DNA of 64,000 bases, from positions 1-64,000 of the forward strand of contig RQOG01000161.1 in assembly GCA_003854985.1 (NCBI GenBank), given 5' to 3'. The position numbers were made by a program, and so were the translations under genes. Every line of letters begins with the position of its first letter. The first letter of the stretch is position 1. This stretch comes from Calditrichota bacterium (GTDB taxonomy: Bacteria > Calditrichota > Calditrichia > Calditrichales > Calditrichaceae). The notes beneath the pieces were generated by a model. That model was not told where the DNA came from and ran no database searches. It worked only from the letters and a program-made list of their open reading frames with translations. Shown in pieces: positions 9,932 to 19,682 of this stretch.

Positions 9932-10037
9932 GATGCACCCCGATCTTTTTTATTTATCAAGGCGGAAATATAAAAAATAAATGGCAATTATCCATGTGAT
10001 TTTTATAAACAGGCTGTAGTAAAAAAATGTCTTAAAA

Positions 10038-11420
10038 TTACAAAATATAAAGTAAGGCTTCTTTAATTTCGGATTCCAGTTCGGTTTGTACGGTTCTGAA
10101 ATCCAGTTGTACGGTATCATTTATTATTTTTGTAAAAATAGGAATCCGCCATTGCCGCAATGACCTGGCCAGTTTGGCAGCCGATATTTTTGTTGAATTA
10201 ATCTGTATAGCTGCAGAGAGTATTTCAAACAGCGGGAATGCCCCGCTGCCTATTTTGCCGGTGGATTCCACGATTTCAATCTGCGACTGAATCCGGCCGG
10301 GAAGTGCTTTTGTAAACTTCGATAACCTGCTCTTTATCTCAGCAGGGTTCCGTTTAATCATTTTTAATGATTCCAGATCCGGCACAGGCTGATCAAATAA
10401 ATATTGAATCAAGGTCTGCTGCAGGATTTTAATCATTATCTTATCCAGGCGCAGAGCTCGTAATAAATGGTTTTTACTGCACTTTTTTACCCATTCTTTT
10501 TTCCCTGCAATTATACCGGCCTGTGGTCCGCCTAATAGTTTATCGCCCGAGAATGAGATTAAATCCACATGGCTGTTGACGATCCCGGCAATTTCCGGTT
10601 CGCCTTCCGTTCCATAGAATTCCGAAGGCAGCATGGAACCGCTGCCAAGATCATAAATAACCGGCAGATTGTTTTTATGAGCCAGTTCGACTAATTCGGA
10701 TAATTCCGGTTTTTCGGTAAAACCCTGAATTTCATAATTACTGGTATGACAGATTAATATCCCGGCTGTTCTGGGTGATATTGCCTCGGCGTAATCGGCA
10801 AAATGGGTTTTATTGGTCGTACCCACTTCTTTTAATTTACATCCGCTGATACGCATGACTTCGGGCAGGCGGAACGAACCGCCTATCTCTATCATCCCGC
10901 CTCTGGATAATATGATTTCCCTGCCCTTTCCGACTGTATTCAGCATCAGCATCACGGCTGCGGCATTGTTATTAACGGCAAATCCGTCTTCAGCGCCTGT
11001 TAGAATTCGGATCAACCGGGAAAGATGATCGTTCCGTTCTCCTCTTTTTCCTGTATCCAGATTTATTTCCAGCTTTGTGTATCCGCTGATATTGCCGGCC
11101 GTTTCTATGAATGTATTTAATAAGGGCGCTCTGCCCAAGCCTGTATGTAGAATGACGCCTGTGGCATTGATAACTTTTTTTAACGATCCTTCAATCAGAT
11201 CATTAATTTGCGCCTGCAGATTATTTAAAATCTTCTCTTCTATCCAGCTGCGTGCGACTTCCGCTTTAAAGTATTTTTGCGGGTTCTCACGCACAGAAGT
11301 CAGAGTTAAATTTATAAGTCGTTTGAGAATTACAGGTTTTATCTGCGGATATTTCTGCCTGAGCATATCCAGCAGAATATGCACAGCCGGGAGTTTAGAA
11401 AGGATATCCGAATTGGTCAT
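10038..11420 (-). CDS. selA: L-seryl-tRNA(Sec) selenium transferase
   Basis: Converts Ser-tRNA(Sec) to Sec-tRNA(Sec) using selenophosphate. The sequence has the INATGVILHTGLGRAPL N-terminal core, the PLP Lys in SFSGDKLLGGPQAG, and the DLGSGSML loop. At 460 residues it is full length. It lies 27 bases after the CBS-domain protein. selB, selC and selD are not in the window, and I find no selenoprotein here; the hydrogenase large subunit, a common Sec carrier, uses Cys at its metal site. The gene implies that the organism makes selenoproteins elsewhere. Confidence 0.93.
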   Translation of the reverse strand: MTNSDILSKLPAVHILLDMLRQKYPQIKPVILKRLINLTLTSVRENPQKYFKAEVARSWIEEKILNNLQAQINDLIEGSLKKVINATGVILHTGLGRAPLLNTFIETAGNISGYTKLEINLDTGKRGERNDHLSRLIRILTGAEDGFAVNNNAAAVMLMLNTVGKGREIILSRGGMIEIGGSFRLPEVMRISGCKLKEVGTTNKTHFADYAEAISPRTAGILICHTSNYEIQGFTEKPELSELVELAHKNNLPVIYDLGSGSMLPSEFYGTEGEPEIAGIVNSHVDLISFSGDKLLGGPQAGIIAGKKEWVKKCSKNHLLRALRLDKIMIKILQQTLIQYLFDQPVPDLESLKMIKRNPAEIKSRLSKFTKALPGRIQSQIEIVESTGKIGSGAFPLFEILSAAIQINSTKISAAKLARSLRQWRIPIFTKIINDTVQLDFRTVQTELESEIKEALLYIL

Positions 11421-11447
11421 ACAAGTTATTCTGATTGTTTATGGATG

Positions 11448-12722
11448 TTACTTATCCCGCAGGATAATGCGCACCTGCTGGATGCGTTTTTTGGTTGATT
11501 TTTCAATGATAAAATCGTATCCGTTCCAGGTAATCTTCTCCTTGGCTCGCGGCACAGAACCAAACTGCCCCAGTAAAAAACCGGCCAATGTATCCGTGCC
11601 TTCTTCTGCCGGAAGTTTAAATTCAAGTTCTTCATTTAAATCGTCAATCGCCATTCCACCGGCAACAATAAATGTTTTTTCATTCAACTTAAGAAATTCC
11701 GGCGCTTCCTGATCATATTCATCCTGAATTTCACCGACAATTTCCTCAATCACATCTTCTAATGTTACCAGCCCGGATGTACCGCCATATTCATCCACCA
11801 CAATGGCCATGTGTATTTTTTGTTTTTGGAATTCTCTCAATAATTCATTTATTCTTTTTTGTTCCGGCACATAATGCACGGGATGTAGAAGCTTGGCCAT
11901 ATCAAATTTTTCTATAGTGCGTTTTCTGATGTAGGGCAGTAAATCTTTCAAATACAGTATACCGACGATATTATCCAAACGTTTGACGTAAACCGGAATT
12001 CTGCTGTGAACTTTATCTTTTACAATATTCATTACATGGTTTAAGGTTGATGATTGTTCCAGGCAGACCATATCGGTTCTGGGAACCATAATTTCTCTGG
12101 CCATCGTATCGCTCATCTCCAGGATACTATGAATCATTTCCTTTTCATCTTTACGCAGAGCGCCTTTTTCCTCACCGATATCAACAAGCGTTTTCAGTTC
12201 TTCGTCCGTCAGTTCAAATTTATTTTTATCAAGGCCCAGTATATTCGATAGTATTTGGATGATCAGAAAAAACATCAAGGTTACCGGATAAAAAAGATAA
12301 TAAAAGAAAGTCAAAGGCAGAGAAACACTGATAGCCAGTTTCCTTGAATTTTTAACGGCCGTTATTTTTGGAAGTATCTCACTAAAGAATAAAACAACCA
12401 CCGTTACCACAATAACATTCAGCAATAAAATAATTATCTCATTAAGATTATTTTTTATGGCAAGTCTCGTCGTTAACAACGCCGCGACAGATGCTATGGT
12501 TACATTAACAACTGTGTTTCCGATAATAATTGATATAAGAAGTTTTTGCGGTTCCTCGAGCAAAGCGGCAACCTGACGCGCCCGTAACTGGCGGTTTTCT
12601 TTTAACTTTGCTATAACTGATTTGGTCAAAGAAAAATACGCGGTTTCCGATCCTGAAAAAAAAGCTGATAACAGAAGCAGTATAAGGAACAGAAAAAAAT
12701 AGAAAATAAATGATGGGTCCAA
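11448..12722 (-). CDS. HlyC/CorC family membrane protein with DUF21 and CBS domains
   Basis: A CNNM/CorC-type protein linked in this family to Mg2+ or Co2+ efflux. It has a DUF21 membrane domain with a leading helix and about three more (about 1-180), then a CBS pair (about 200-320, including MVPRTDMVCL and IHMAIVVDEYGGTSGLVTLEDVIEEIVGEI split across the second CBS), then a CorC/HlyC C-terminal domain (about 340-424). The start seems to be TTG ending at 12722; no nearby ATG fits. The order pgpH-ybeY-corC is a common bacterial arrangement. Confidence 0.88.
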   Translation of the reverse strand: MDPSFIFYFFLFLILLLLSAFFSGSETAYFSLTKSVIAKLKENRQLRARQVAALLEEPQKLLISIIIGNTVVNVTIASVAALLTTRLAIKNNLNEIIILLLNVIVVTVVVLFFSEILPKITAVKNSRKLAISVSLPLTFFYYLFYPVTLMFFLIIQILSNILGLDKNKFELTDEELKTLVDIGEEKGALRKDEKEMIHSILEMSDTMAREIMVPRTDMVCLEQSSTLNHVMNIVKDKVHSRIPVYVKRLDNIVGILYLKDLLPYIRKRTIEKFDMAKLLHPVHYVPEQKRINELLREFQKQKIHMAIVVDEYGGTSGLVTLEDVIEEIVGEIQDEYDQEAPEFLKLNEKTFIVAGGMAIDDLNEELEFKLPAEEGTDTLAGFLLGQFGSVPRAKEKITWNGYDFIIEKSTKKRIQQVRIILRDK

Positions 12723-12794
12723 TAGTTAGTTCTTTCTCCCCGGTTAGATAAAACCTGTTAACAATATATTGGATTTTATTAATTGATTCAACAT

Positions 12795-13232
12795 TTAGTT
12801 GATCATCCCGGTTTTTATCTTATCAAGATATTCATTTTCTTTTTCATGCATTGATTTTCTTTGAGAATCGGATGCATCATCTCTTCCGGCCAGATGCAAA
12901 ACGCCATGAATCATCAACCTGAGAATTTCATCTTCCGGCGAAACGGAATAAAAAACCGCCTGTTCAATGGCATTTTCATACCCGATATATATTTCGCCTT
13001 CTAATTTATGTTCATCGAGATTGAAGGTGATTACATCGGTGGGCATTGCATCGTTAAAATACTCTTTATGCAGCCGGCTCATGTTCGAAGACGATGTAAA
13101 AATGAAGCTTATCTGTCCCGTATTTAAACCTTCTTCACGGCAGACCATATTCATATAACCGGAAAGCTGGGAAACCGTTAATTTAAGATTTCCGGGCTTC
13201 TGATAGATTCTTATTTTCAGCGGGTTCTTCAA
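12795..13232 (-). CDS. ybeY: Endoribonuclease YbeY
   Basis: A metal-dependent RNase for 16S rRNA maturation and ribosome quality control. The signature is HGVLHLAGRDDASD: two His ligands are present, but the third position is Asp instead of His, as is common in FCB-group YbeY. The start is uncertain. An open frame reaches back to GTG at 13310, but that would overlap pgpH by 128 bases and add a basic tail; the TTG ending at 13232 gives 145 residues, the usual length, and a 50-base overlap with pgpH. CTG ending at 13220 is another option. No candidate has a good ribosome-binding site, which suggests coupling to pgpH translation. Confidence 0.82.
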   Translation of the reverse strand: MKNPLKIRIYQKPGNLKLTVSQLSGYMNMVCREEGLNTGQISFIFTSSSNMSRLHKEYFNDAMPTDVITFNLDEHKLEGEIYIGYENAIEQAVFYSVSPEDEILRLMIHGVLHLAGRDDASDSQRKSMHEKENEYLDKIKTGMIN

Positions 13233-15504
13233 TTTTTCGCTTATTTCCCTTTTTATTGTCGGTTTTCTTTTTATCCGTATCCGGGTATTCAATCCTGTGC
13301 TGAAATACACCTGATAAAATAGTCATGAATGCGTCTATTATACTTTTCAGATCTTTTAAGGTCAGATCACATTCATCCAGCTCGCCTTCTTTAAATCGTT
13401 TATCAACGATGTCTTCTACAAAAGCGCGCACCTTGGGCAGCGTGGGATTCTTGATGGTTCTTGTTGCTGCTTCCACGGCGTCCGCCAGCATAGTAATTCC
13501 GGTTTCTTTAGATTGCGGCCTTGGACCCGGATATCTGAAATCTGCTTCGTTTATGTCTTTTTCCGGAAAACTTTCTTTTGCCTTATTATAAAAATAGGTC
13601 ATCAGACTTGTGCCATGATGTTCCGGTATAAAATCCCTGATTAATTTGGGAATGCCATATTTCCGGGCTAATTCAAGACCATTTTTAACATGAGAGGCTA
13701 AAATTAATGCGCTCATGGATGGGGCAAGCGCATTATGCCTGTTATCGGCATCCATCAGGTTTTCGATGAAATACTCCGGTTTTTCCATCTTACCGATATC
13801 ATGATAATAGCTTCCCACCCTGGCCAGTAGCGGATTGCCGTTTATTGCTTTGGCCGCCGCCTCAGACAAGTTGCCCACAATCATGCTGTGATGAAAGGTA
13901 CCGGGCGCTTCCAGAGATAATCGTTTTAAAAGCGGATGGTTCAAATCCGAGAGTTCCAGTAAGGTTACATCGGTAGTTATATCGAACATTTTTTCGAAGA
14001 TACCGAGCACCATAAAGGTTATGAAAGACGATAAAAGCGCATTTGGCAGCAAATAATATACAAAAATCCTTAAAGCTTCGGTCATGGACTCGAATCGGAT
14101 TGAAGTCAAAGCGGCTAAAACCCAGATATAGGCCAGACTGATATATAAAATGGCTTTGAACACCTGGTTTCTTGTGCGGATACGATGCACGGCAAAAATA
14201 CCAGCCATACCGGCCACAATGGTATAGAGTGTCAGTTCATATCCTCCACCCTGAATTCCTCCTAAAAACAAACCGATTACAATGGTGCCGGTGAAAGCTA
14301 TACCCGAGTCTATCAGAATTGCCAGCAGCATGGAGGATATGGTGGTTGGAATAACATAAATCGGCCAGTCCAGCGACACCGTAAAAATCGCTGCAAATAT
14401 GGCCTGAATTATAATTATTATTGATATTAACAGTATTTTTCTATTATCATTCAGGATTTTCCTGCGGAAGGAATAAAGATACAGCCCATACACAAAAAGT
14501 ATGGCTGCCAACAAGGCCATTTTTCCGGTATAGGATAATACCTCCTGCCAGTTGTCTTCCCGGCGGCTTTGCTCTAATAAAGCATATTCAAGAGAATATA
14601 ATTTTTGGAAAGTCTTTTCATCAATTCTCAGGTTTTTGTCAACAATCAGTTCATCTTTAAAAACCATATCTTTAGTCAGAGCCACGCTATTAATGGCTGC
14701 ATCAACCGAGTTTCTCGTGAGCTCTTTATCAAAAATCAGCGTTGGTTGCAATAACCTGCTAAAGTATATATTCAAAATGGTTAATTCATTTTCACTAAAA
14801 TTTTTTCTTAATTTTTCATCCAGATCTTTTCGCAGCGTATCAATGGAAACAAAGTCTGTCTTTTCAATTTGCTCTTCAATACCGCGTTTTATGACGACTA
14901 TATTTTCCCGTTTAATATGATCCGGTCCGATATCACTGATCCCTTTTTTTAGTTCTTTTAAGACTTCATTGCCAATACTTTGCAGCTTGGTTCTGTTTTC
15001 TTTATTGCTGATAAAATTATAAAGAATATTCAGGTTGGCAGCAGAAATTTCGAAATTATATCTGGTCATTAATTCTTCTTTTAAACGAAGAATTTCCTGA
15101 TTCCAGATTATTTCCGTGCTATCGTTAACAATGGCAGACGGCTTGTTCTTTATCAGAAAAGGAATAATCTGTGTAAACTGTTTTTCCTGCAGATTATAAA
15201 CCGAATCGCTGAAAATAAAATAATACGGGACCTTTTTAACCGCTTCATCACGCTCCACGGCCAGTTCTTTGTCCGTTTTAAGTATGTAAAAATTAAACGG
15301 GGCTACTACTTTACGTGTTGAAATACTGCCAACGCGCATATCAGAAAAATTGGTTATTCGATCCGATGAAAAAAGAATAGGCAGCAGAACCAACATAGCA
15401 ATAAACAATAATGCTTTTACAGATATATCGGTCAGATTTGTCCGGCCGATTTTATATTCATTCAAATCGTTTATAATTTTTTTCCAAAGCTTCTTTATAT
15501 TCAT
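13183..15504 (-). CDS. pgpH: 7TM-HD domain cyclic-di-AMP phosphodiesterase (PgpH family)
   Basis: Predicted to degrade the second messenger c-di-AMP at the inner membrane. Layout: one N-terminal helix (about 27-45), a large extracytoplasmic domain (about 50-320), seven transmembrane helices (about 325-500) and a cytoplasmic HD domain (about 520-720) with HHSMIVGNLSEAA, YYHDIGKM and the following PEHHGTSLMTYF metal ligands. At 773 residues it is typical. The last about 35 residues are Lys-rich and overlap the start of ybeY. The first gene of a long minus-strand run, so its promoter should lie in 15505-15623. Confidence 0.9.
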   Translation of the reverse strand: MNIKKLWKKIINDLNEYKIGRTNLTDISVKALLFIAMLVLLPILFSSDRITNFSDMRVGSISTRKVVAPFNFYILKTDKELAVERDEAVKKVPYYFIFSDSVYNLQEKQFTQIIPFLIKNKPSAIVNDSTEIIWNQEILRLKEELMTRYNFEISAANLNILYNFISNKENRTKLQSIGNEVLKELKKGISDIGPDHIKRENIVVIKRGIEEQIEKTDFVSIDTLRKDLDEKLRKNFSENELTILNIYFSRLLQPTLIFDKELTRNSVDAAINSVALTKDMVFKDELIVDKNLRIDEKTFQKLYSLEYALLEQSRREDNWQEVLSYTGKMALLAAILFVYGLYLYSFRRKILNDNRKILLISIIIIIQAIFAAIFTVSLDWPIYVIPTTISSMLLAILIDSGIAFTGTIVIGLFLGGIQGGGYELTLYTIVAGMAGIFAVHRIRTRNQVFKAILYISLAYIWVLAALTSIRFESMTEALRIFVYYLLPNALLSSFITFMVLGIFEKMFDITTDVTLLELSDLNHPLLKRLSLEAPGTFHHSMIVGNLSEAAAKAINGNPLLARVGSYYHDIGKMEKPEYFIENLMDADNRHNALAPSMSALILASHVKNGLELARKYGIPKLIRDFIPEHHGTSLMTYFYNKAKESFPEKDINEADFRYPGPRPQSKETGITMLADAVEAATRTIKNPTLPKVRAFVEDIVDKRFKEGELDECDLTLKDLKSIIDAFMTILSGVFQHRIEYPDTDKKKTDNKKGNKRKIEEPAENKNLSEARKS

Positions 15505-15623
15505 GTTAAGTACTCTTGGTTTTTTAATGCTTTTCTAAATAACTTTTTTAAATTTCAGAAGTTTCCCTGCCAAATTCCAATATTTTTTAACTCCGATCTC
15601 TATAATTTAGCGAACATTTAAAA

Positions 15624-17708
15624 TTATATTTTCTCAAATTTTTTCAGGTCGTCTCTTTTACCGAATAAAAGCAACATATCATTCGCTTCCAAAATAGTCT
15701 CCGCATAGGGTTGAATATAGTAAAATTTTTGCTGCTGATTTTCTATTTTTTTTCTTCTTATTAAAAGAATTTCTATCTGGTACTTCTGGCGCATACCGAT
15801 CTCTCCAACGGATCTGCCCACAAAAGTAACCGGCACTTCTTTCTCGTGGAAATGATAGTTTTCGACCACATGAACAATTTTATCCTGACTGATATTTTGC
15901 AGGCTCCGCCCGCTTTCTCCGGACATGTCCTTAAGAAAGATTTGTTGATTGTAAGCTGAAATTACATCCGTTTGCCAGATCGTTCCGACTATTTTATTTT
16001 CGCCGTTATTGCAGATTACCGGCAGTTCGTCGATTCCAATCTGCCCGAATTGTTTCATTGCATAGTCCAGATTATCGGATTCTCTGAGAATATGAACATG
16101 CGGATTTAACAGATCTTTAGCGATTAAAATATTTTTCAGGGTATCATATTCCTGAATCGTCTGTCGTATTTCCGACATGGAAATATAGCCGGTAAGCTGG
16201 TTCTTTTCGTCGGTAACATAGATATAATTATGAACGGATTTCACAATATGTTGCAATACTTCGTCAAAGGTGGCTCGTTCGTTAATCAGGCATATACTTT
16301 TTTTCACTACATCGCTTACTTTAAGAGACTTAAGTACATTAACCTCTCGTCCGGCAAAAATATCGATGCCTCTTCTCACCAATTTCAAAGTATAAATCGA
16401 TTCTTTTTTAAAACGTATGGCTAAGAGCGTTGCGATAATCGTGGTAATCATTAAAGGCAATATGGTTTTATAATCATTTGTTAATTCAAAAATAATCAAT
16501 ATAGCGGCGATTGGCCCGTGAGTGGCAGCGCCTACAACGCCTCCCATAGCCACAAGAGCATATGCCCCGGAATCCGCAGTCCATTCCGGAAATAGAATAT
16601 TAACGAGACCTCCGAACGCCGAACCAAGCATAGCGCCTATGAATAATGACGGAGCAAATATGCCGCCCGAACCGCCGGAACCAAGACTGATTGACGTTGC
16701 TCCAATTTTAGCAAACAACAAAATGAGAGCAAAATACCATAACTGATTGCCTTTAAGTGTCAGATCCATTGTATCATAACCCACACCGAATATATGCGGC
16801 AAAAAGATACCGATACAACCGACTGTCAGACCTCCCATACCGCCTTTAATATAATCAGGCAGTTTGATTGTATTAAAAAAGTCTTCGGTTCTATATAAAA
16901 CTTTAATAAAAAGTAAGGCTGCGCCGCCGGCTAAAAAACCCAGTACGATATAATTAATATATTCCAGGGGTGATACAAGTTGGTAGACCGGCACTGTAAA
17001 AGCCGGAAAATCCCCCAAATAATGCCTGGAAATAATGGTTGCCGTAACCGAAGAAATGACTATGGGTGAAAAATGGGCTACGGCAAAATCGCCTAAAATA
17101 ATTTCCACGGCGAAAAGCGCACCGGCAACCGGCGCATTAAAAGCGGCGGCAATACCGGATGCGGCGCCGCAGGCTACAAAAACCCGCATTCGTTTGGGAT
17201 TAACCTTAAAAAACTGACCTACCGTTGAACCAACGGCCGAGCCGATCTGAACAACCGGTCCTTCTCTTCCGACCGACCCTCCCGATGCAATACAAATCGC
17301 CGAAGCAAATAATTTGGATAATACCACCCGAACACGAATAATGCCATTACGTAACGCAATGGCCTCCATGACTTCCGGAACGCCATGCCCTTTGGCTTCT
17401 TTAGCCACAAAATGGATTATTAATCCTACAATAATTCCTCCTACTGCAGGTATTATAAGTTTCCAATACCAGGGCGTGTCATAAATAGTTTCCAGATGAA
17501 ATTCATTCTGCCAGAACAATTTTTGAAAGACTTTGATGGCGTATTGAATTAACACCGCACCATATCCGCCCAAGAGACCGATAATTACCGCGGTAATCAA
17601 AATGAAGGTGTGCTCCGTCATCTTAATCCGATCGGCAAGTTCCCGAATCCGTTCGTAAAATTGTTTTGTTTTTTTTAAGAAAAAGGGCAGGTTGTCTGTA
17701 TCTTTCAT
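15624..17708 (-). CDS. ClC-family chloride channel/transporter with CBS and TrkA-C domains
   Basis: Moves Cl- across the inner membrane. The selectivity motifs GREGPVVQIG (gating Glu) and GSGGSGGIFAPSLF are present in the roughly 400-residue membrane domain. A CBS pair (about 450-575) and a TrkA-C-like ligand-binding domain (about 600-690) follow, so activity is probably gated by nucleotide or ion binding. The residue matching the inner proton Glu of E. coli ClC appears to be Ile in ALFAVEIILG, so it may be a channel instead of an H+/Cl- exchanger. It starts eight bases after panD ends and is likely in one transcript with it. Confidence 0.9.
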   Translation of the reverse strand: MKDTDNLPFFLKKTKQFYERIRELADRIKMTEHTFILITAVIIGLLGGYGAVLIQYAIKVFQKLFWQNEFHLETIYDTPWYWKLIIPAVGGIIVGLIIHFVAKEAKGHGVPEVMEAIALRNGIIRVRVVLSKLFASAICIASGGSVGREGPVVQIGSAVGSTVGQFFKVNPKRMRVFVACGAASGIAAAFNAPVAGALFAVEIILGDFAVAHFSPIVISSVTATIISRHYLGDFPAFTVPVYQLVSPLEYINYIVLGFLAGGAALLFIKVLYRTEDFFNTIKLPDYIKGGMGGLTVGCIGIFLPHIFGVGYDTMDLTLKGNQLWYFALILLFAKIGATSISLGSGGSGGIFAPSLFIGAMLGSAFGGLVNILFPEWTADSGAYALVAMGGVVGAATHGPIAAILIIFELTNDYKTILPLMITTIIATLLAIRFKKESIYTLKLVRRGIDIFAGREVNVLKSLKVSDVVKKSICLINERATFDEVLQHIVKSVHNYIYVTDEKNQLTGYISMSEIRQTIQEYDTLKNILIAKDLLNPHVHILRESDNLDYAMKQFGQIGIDELPVICNNGENKIVGTIWQTDVISAYNQQIFLKDMSGESGRSLQNISQDKIVHVVENYHFHEKEVPVTFVGRSVGEIGMRQKYQIEILLIRRKKIENQQQKFYYIQPYAETILEANDMLLLFGKRDDLKKFEKI

Positions 17709-17717
17709 TACAGATAA

Positions 17718-18089
17718 CTATTTTATTGATTCACTCGAGGCCGATTTTATCGCATTGTTTTTATCAACCAAAACCACTTTAATTTTGTGATTTTTTATTT
17801 CCAGTTCCGAAAGATGCGCATAAGTAATAATAATCAATAAATCACCAATATGACCTAATCTGGCGGCACCACCGTTCAAACATATTACGCCTGAACCTGA
17901 TTTTCCTTCGATGGCGTATGTCGTAAACCGATCGCCTGTGTCAATATTTACTACATCAACTTTTTCGTATGGCAGAATATCGGCCGCTTTCATCAGATCG
18001 GCATCGATGGTTATACTGCCTTCATAATTCAGATTGGCTTCGGTTACTGAAGCTCTGTGAATTTTTGATTTAAAAATAATTCTATCCAT
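17718..18089 (-). CDS. panD: Aspartate 1-decarboxylase
   Basis: Makes beta-alanine from aspartate for pantothenate and CoA synthesis. It is made as a proenzyme that cleaves itself between Gly24 and Ser25 (YEGSITID), leaving a pyruvoyl group on the new N-terminus. At 123 residues it matches the family. Tyr58-type and Thr57-type active-site positions lie in the [12 protein letters not shown] segment. panB and panC are not in the window. Upstream 18090-18233 is 144 bases with no gene and probably holds its promoter. Confidence 0.94.
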   Translation of the reverse strand: MDRIIFKSKIHRASVTEANLNYEGSITIDADLMKAADILPYEKVDVVNIDTGDRFTTYAIEGKSGSGVICLNGGAARLGHIGDLLIIITYAHLSELEIKNHKIKVVLVDKNNAIKSASSESIK

Positions 18090-18233
18090 AATCGCATCAT
18101 TTATATTATTTTTTTTATTTTAACATTTGAATTAACGGGGCGAATATATTAAATAATCCCTCTTCTGGCAAACTTTAGTGTATTCGGCTTAAAATCATTG
18201 ACTATAAGAGTTTCACACCGCTTTCTGATAGTA

Positions 18234-19643
18234 TTATGACCAGTTAAATAAAACAGGCGGAATAAGAAGAATAAAGCCTGTTAAAAATAATAGAATCATC
18301 AACGGCCATATCCAGTGAAACCACTTTTCGTATGGTATGCGGGCCAGTCCCAATACGCCCATGGTTACACCCGAAGTAGGAATGATAAGATTTGTAAGTC
18401 CATCGCCAAACTGAAATGCCAGGACGGCAGTTTGTCTGGTTACGCCTAAAAGATCGCTTAACGGAGACATAATGGGCATAATCAAAACAGCCTGCCCGGA
18501 ACCGGATGGAATGAAGATATTGATAACGCTTTGCACCACGAACATTAACTGCGCCGTGATAACCGGGGATGTGCCGCCAATCAGTTCGGAAAGATAAAAC
18601 AGAATTGTATCCATAATCCTGCCGTCAGAGGCTAATATAAGTATGGACCGGGCTAAGGCGATTATAAACGCCACATTCATGAAATCTGCCGCACCTTTTA
18701 CAAATTCCACCGACAGTTCATTGATTCTTAACCTGGAAATCAAACCTGTTAGTACGGACATTCCTAAAAACAAAGCGGCAATTTCGGGTATGTACCATTT
18801 ATAAAACCAAACGCCTGCAATCAGGATCATTATAGTTAAAAGAAATGTTATGAGTATTAATTTATGCCTGATGCTAAAATGATTTTCATTATTACCGGAT
18901 TCCTTTTTCATAGCACTTCGCCAAAATTCGTCCGATTCAAATAAAAGACTTTTAGCCGGATTTCTTTTAATTCTGTTGGCGTACACCATGATAAATGCTA
19001 TTGAGATTAAAGTGAAAACAATCCAGCACAGTATCCGGTAAAATACGCCGGATAGAGGCTCTAGTTCCGCTATGCTCTGGGCAATCCCCAGTGTAAATGG
19101 ATTTACAAAAGCCGATGCAAAACCAACGCCTGCCCCGATAAAAGGAACGGCCACGCCCACAATGGAATCATACCCCAATGAGACTGCTAATGGCACAAAA
19201 ATTAGAATAAACGGAATGACTTCTTCGCTCATCCCGAATACGGAACCAAAAAACGAAAACATAATCATAAAAACAGGAATAATCAGCTTTTGAATAAACG
19301 GCCTGTTATTTTGTAGTTTGATGATTTGCCCGATCAGACTGTCGACAGCGCCCGATTTCTGTAATATCGTAAAAGCGCCGCCAACAATAAGCACAAAGGC
19401 AATAATTTCGGCAGCGGCCATAAAACCTTTTAACGGGGATATAAACAGATCATCTATCCCCTGAGGAACATGCTCTGTTTGCCGGTAAGAGTCAGCCACC
19501 AGAACATTCCGTCCATCTTTTTCAACCCTATCAAATTCACCGCCGGGAATAATCCATGTCGAAACCATGACCACAATCATGATGGAAAAAATCAGGACCA
19601 GCGTATTGGGCATAGCGATGTATTTTTTAAGATTAGTCTTCAT
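18234..19643 (-). CDS. YfcC-family membrane carrier
   Basis: A polytopic inner-membrane transporter with about 11-12 helices, of the YfcC / C4-dicarboxylate anaerobic carrier-like family. Family-type motifs are IPGGEFDR near the N-terminus, FGMSEEVIPF, and the second-half IPSGSGQAVLIMPIMSPL and DGLTNLIIPTSG, which are the hairpin-like substrate motifs. Relatives are thought to carry amino acids or dicarboxylates, but the substrate here is unknown. A basic cytoplasmic loop (about 220-255) divides the two halves. Separated from panD by 144 bases. Confidence 0.8.
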   Translation of the reverse strand: MKTNLKKYIAMPNTLVLIFSIMIVVMVSTWIIPGGEFDRVEKDGRNVLVADSYRQTEHVPQGIDDLFISPLKGFMAAAEIIAFVLIVGGAFTILQKSGAVDSLIGQIIKLQNNRPFIQKLIIPVFMIMFSFFGSVFGMSEEVIPFILIFVPLAVSLGYDSIVGVAVPFIGAGVGFASAFVNPFTLGIAQSIAELEPLSGVFYRILCWIVFTLISIAFIMVYANRIKRNPAKSLLFESDEFWRSAMKKESGNNENHFSIRHKLILITFLLTIMILIAGVWFYKWYIPEIAALFLGMSVLTGLISRLRINELSVEFVKGAADFMNVAFIIALARSILILASDGRIMDTILFYLSELIGGTSPVITAQLMFVVQSVINIFIPSGSGQAVLIMPIMSPLSDLLGVTRQTAVLAFQFGDGLTNLIIPTSGVTMGVLGLARIPYEKWFHWIWPLMILLFLTGFILLIPPVLFNWS

Positions 19644-19682
19644 AATTATCGAAATTAATTTTACAAGTGCATAATTTAAAGG

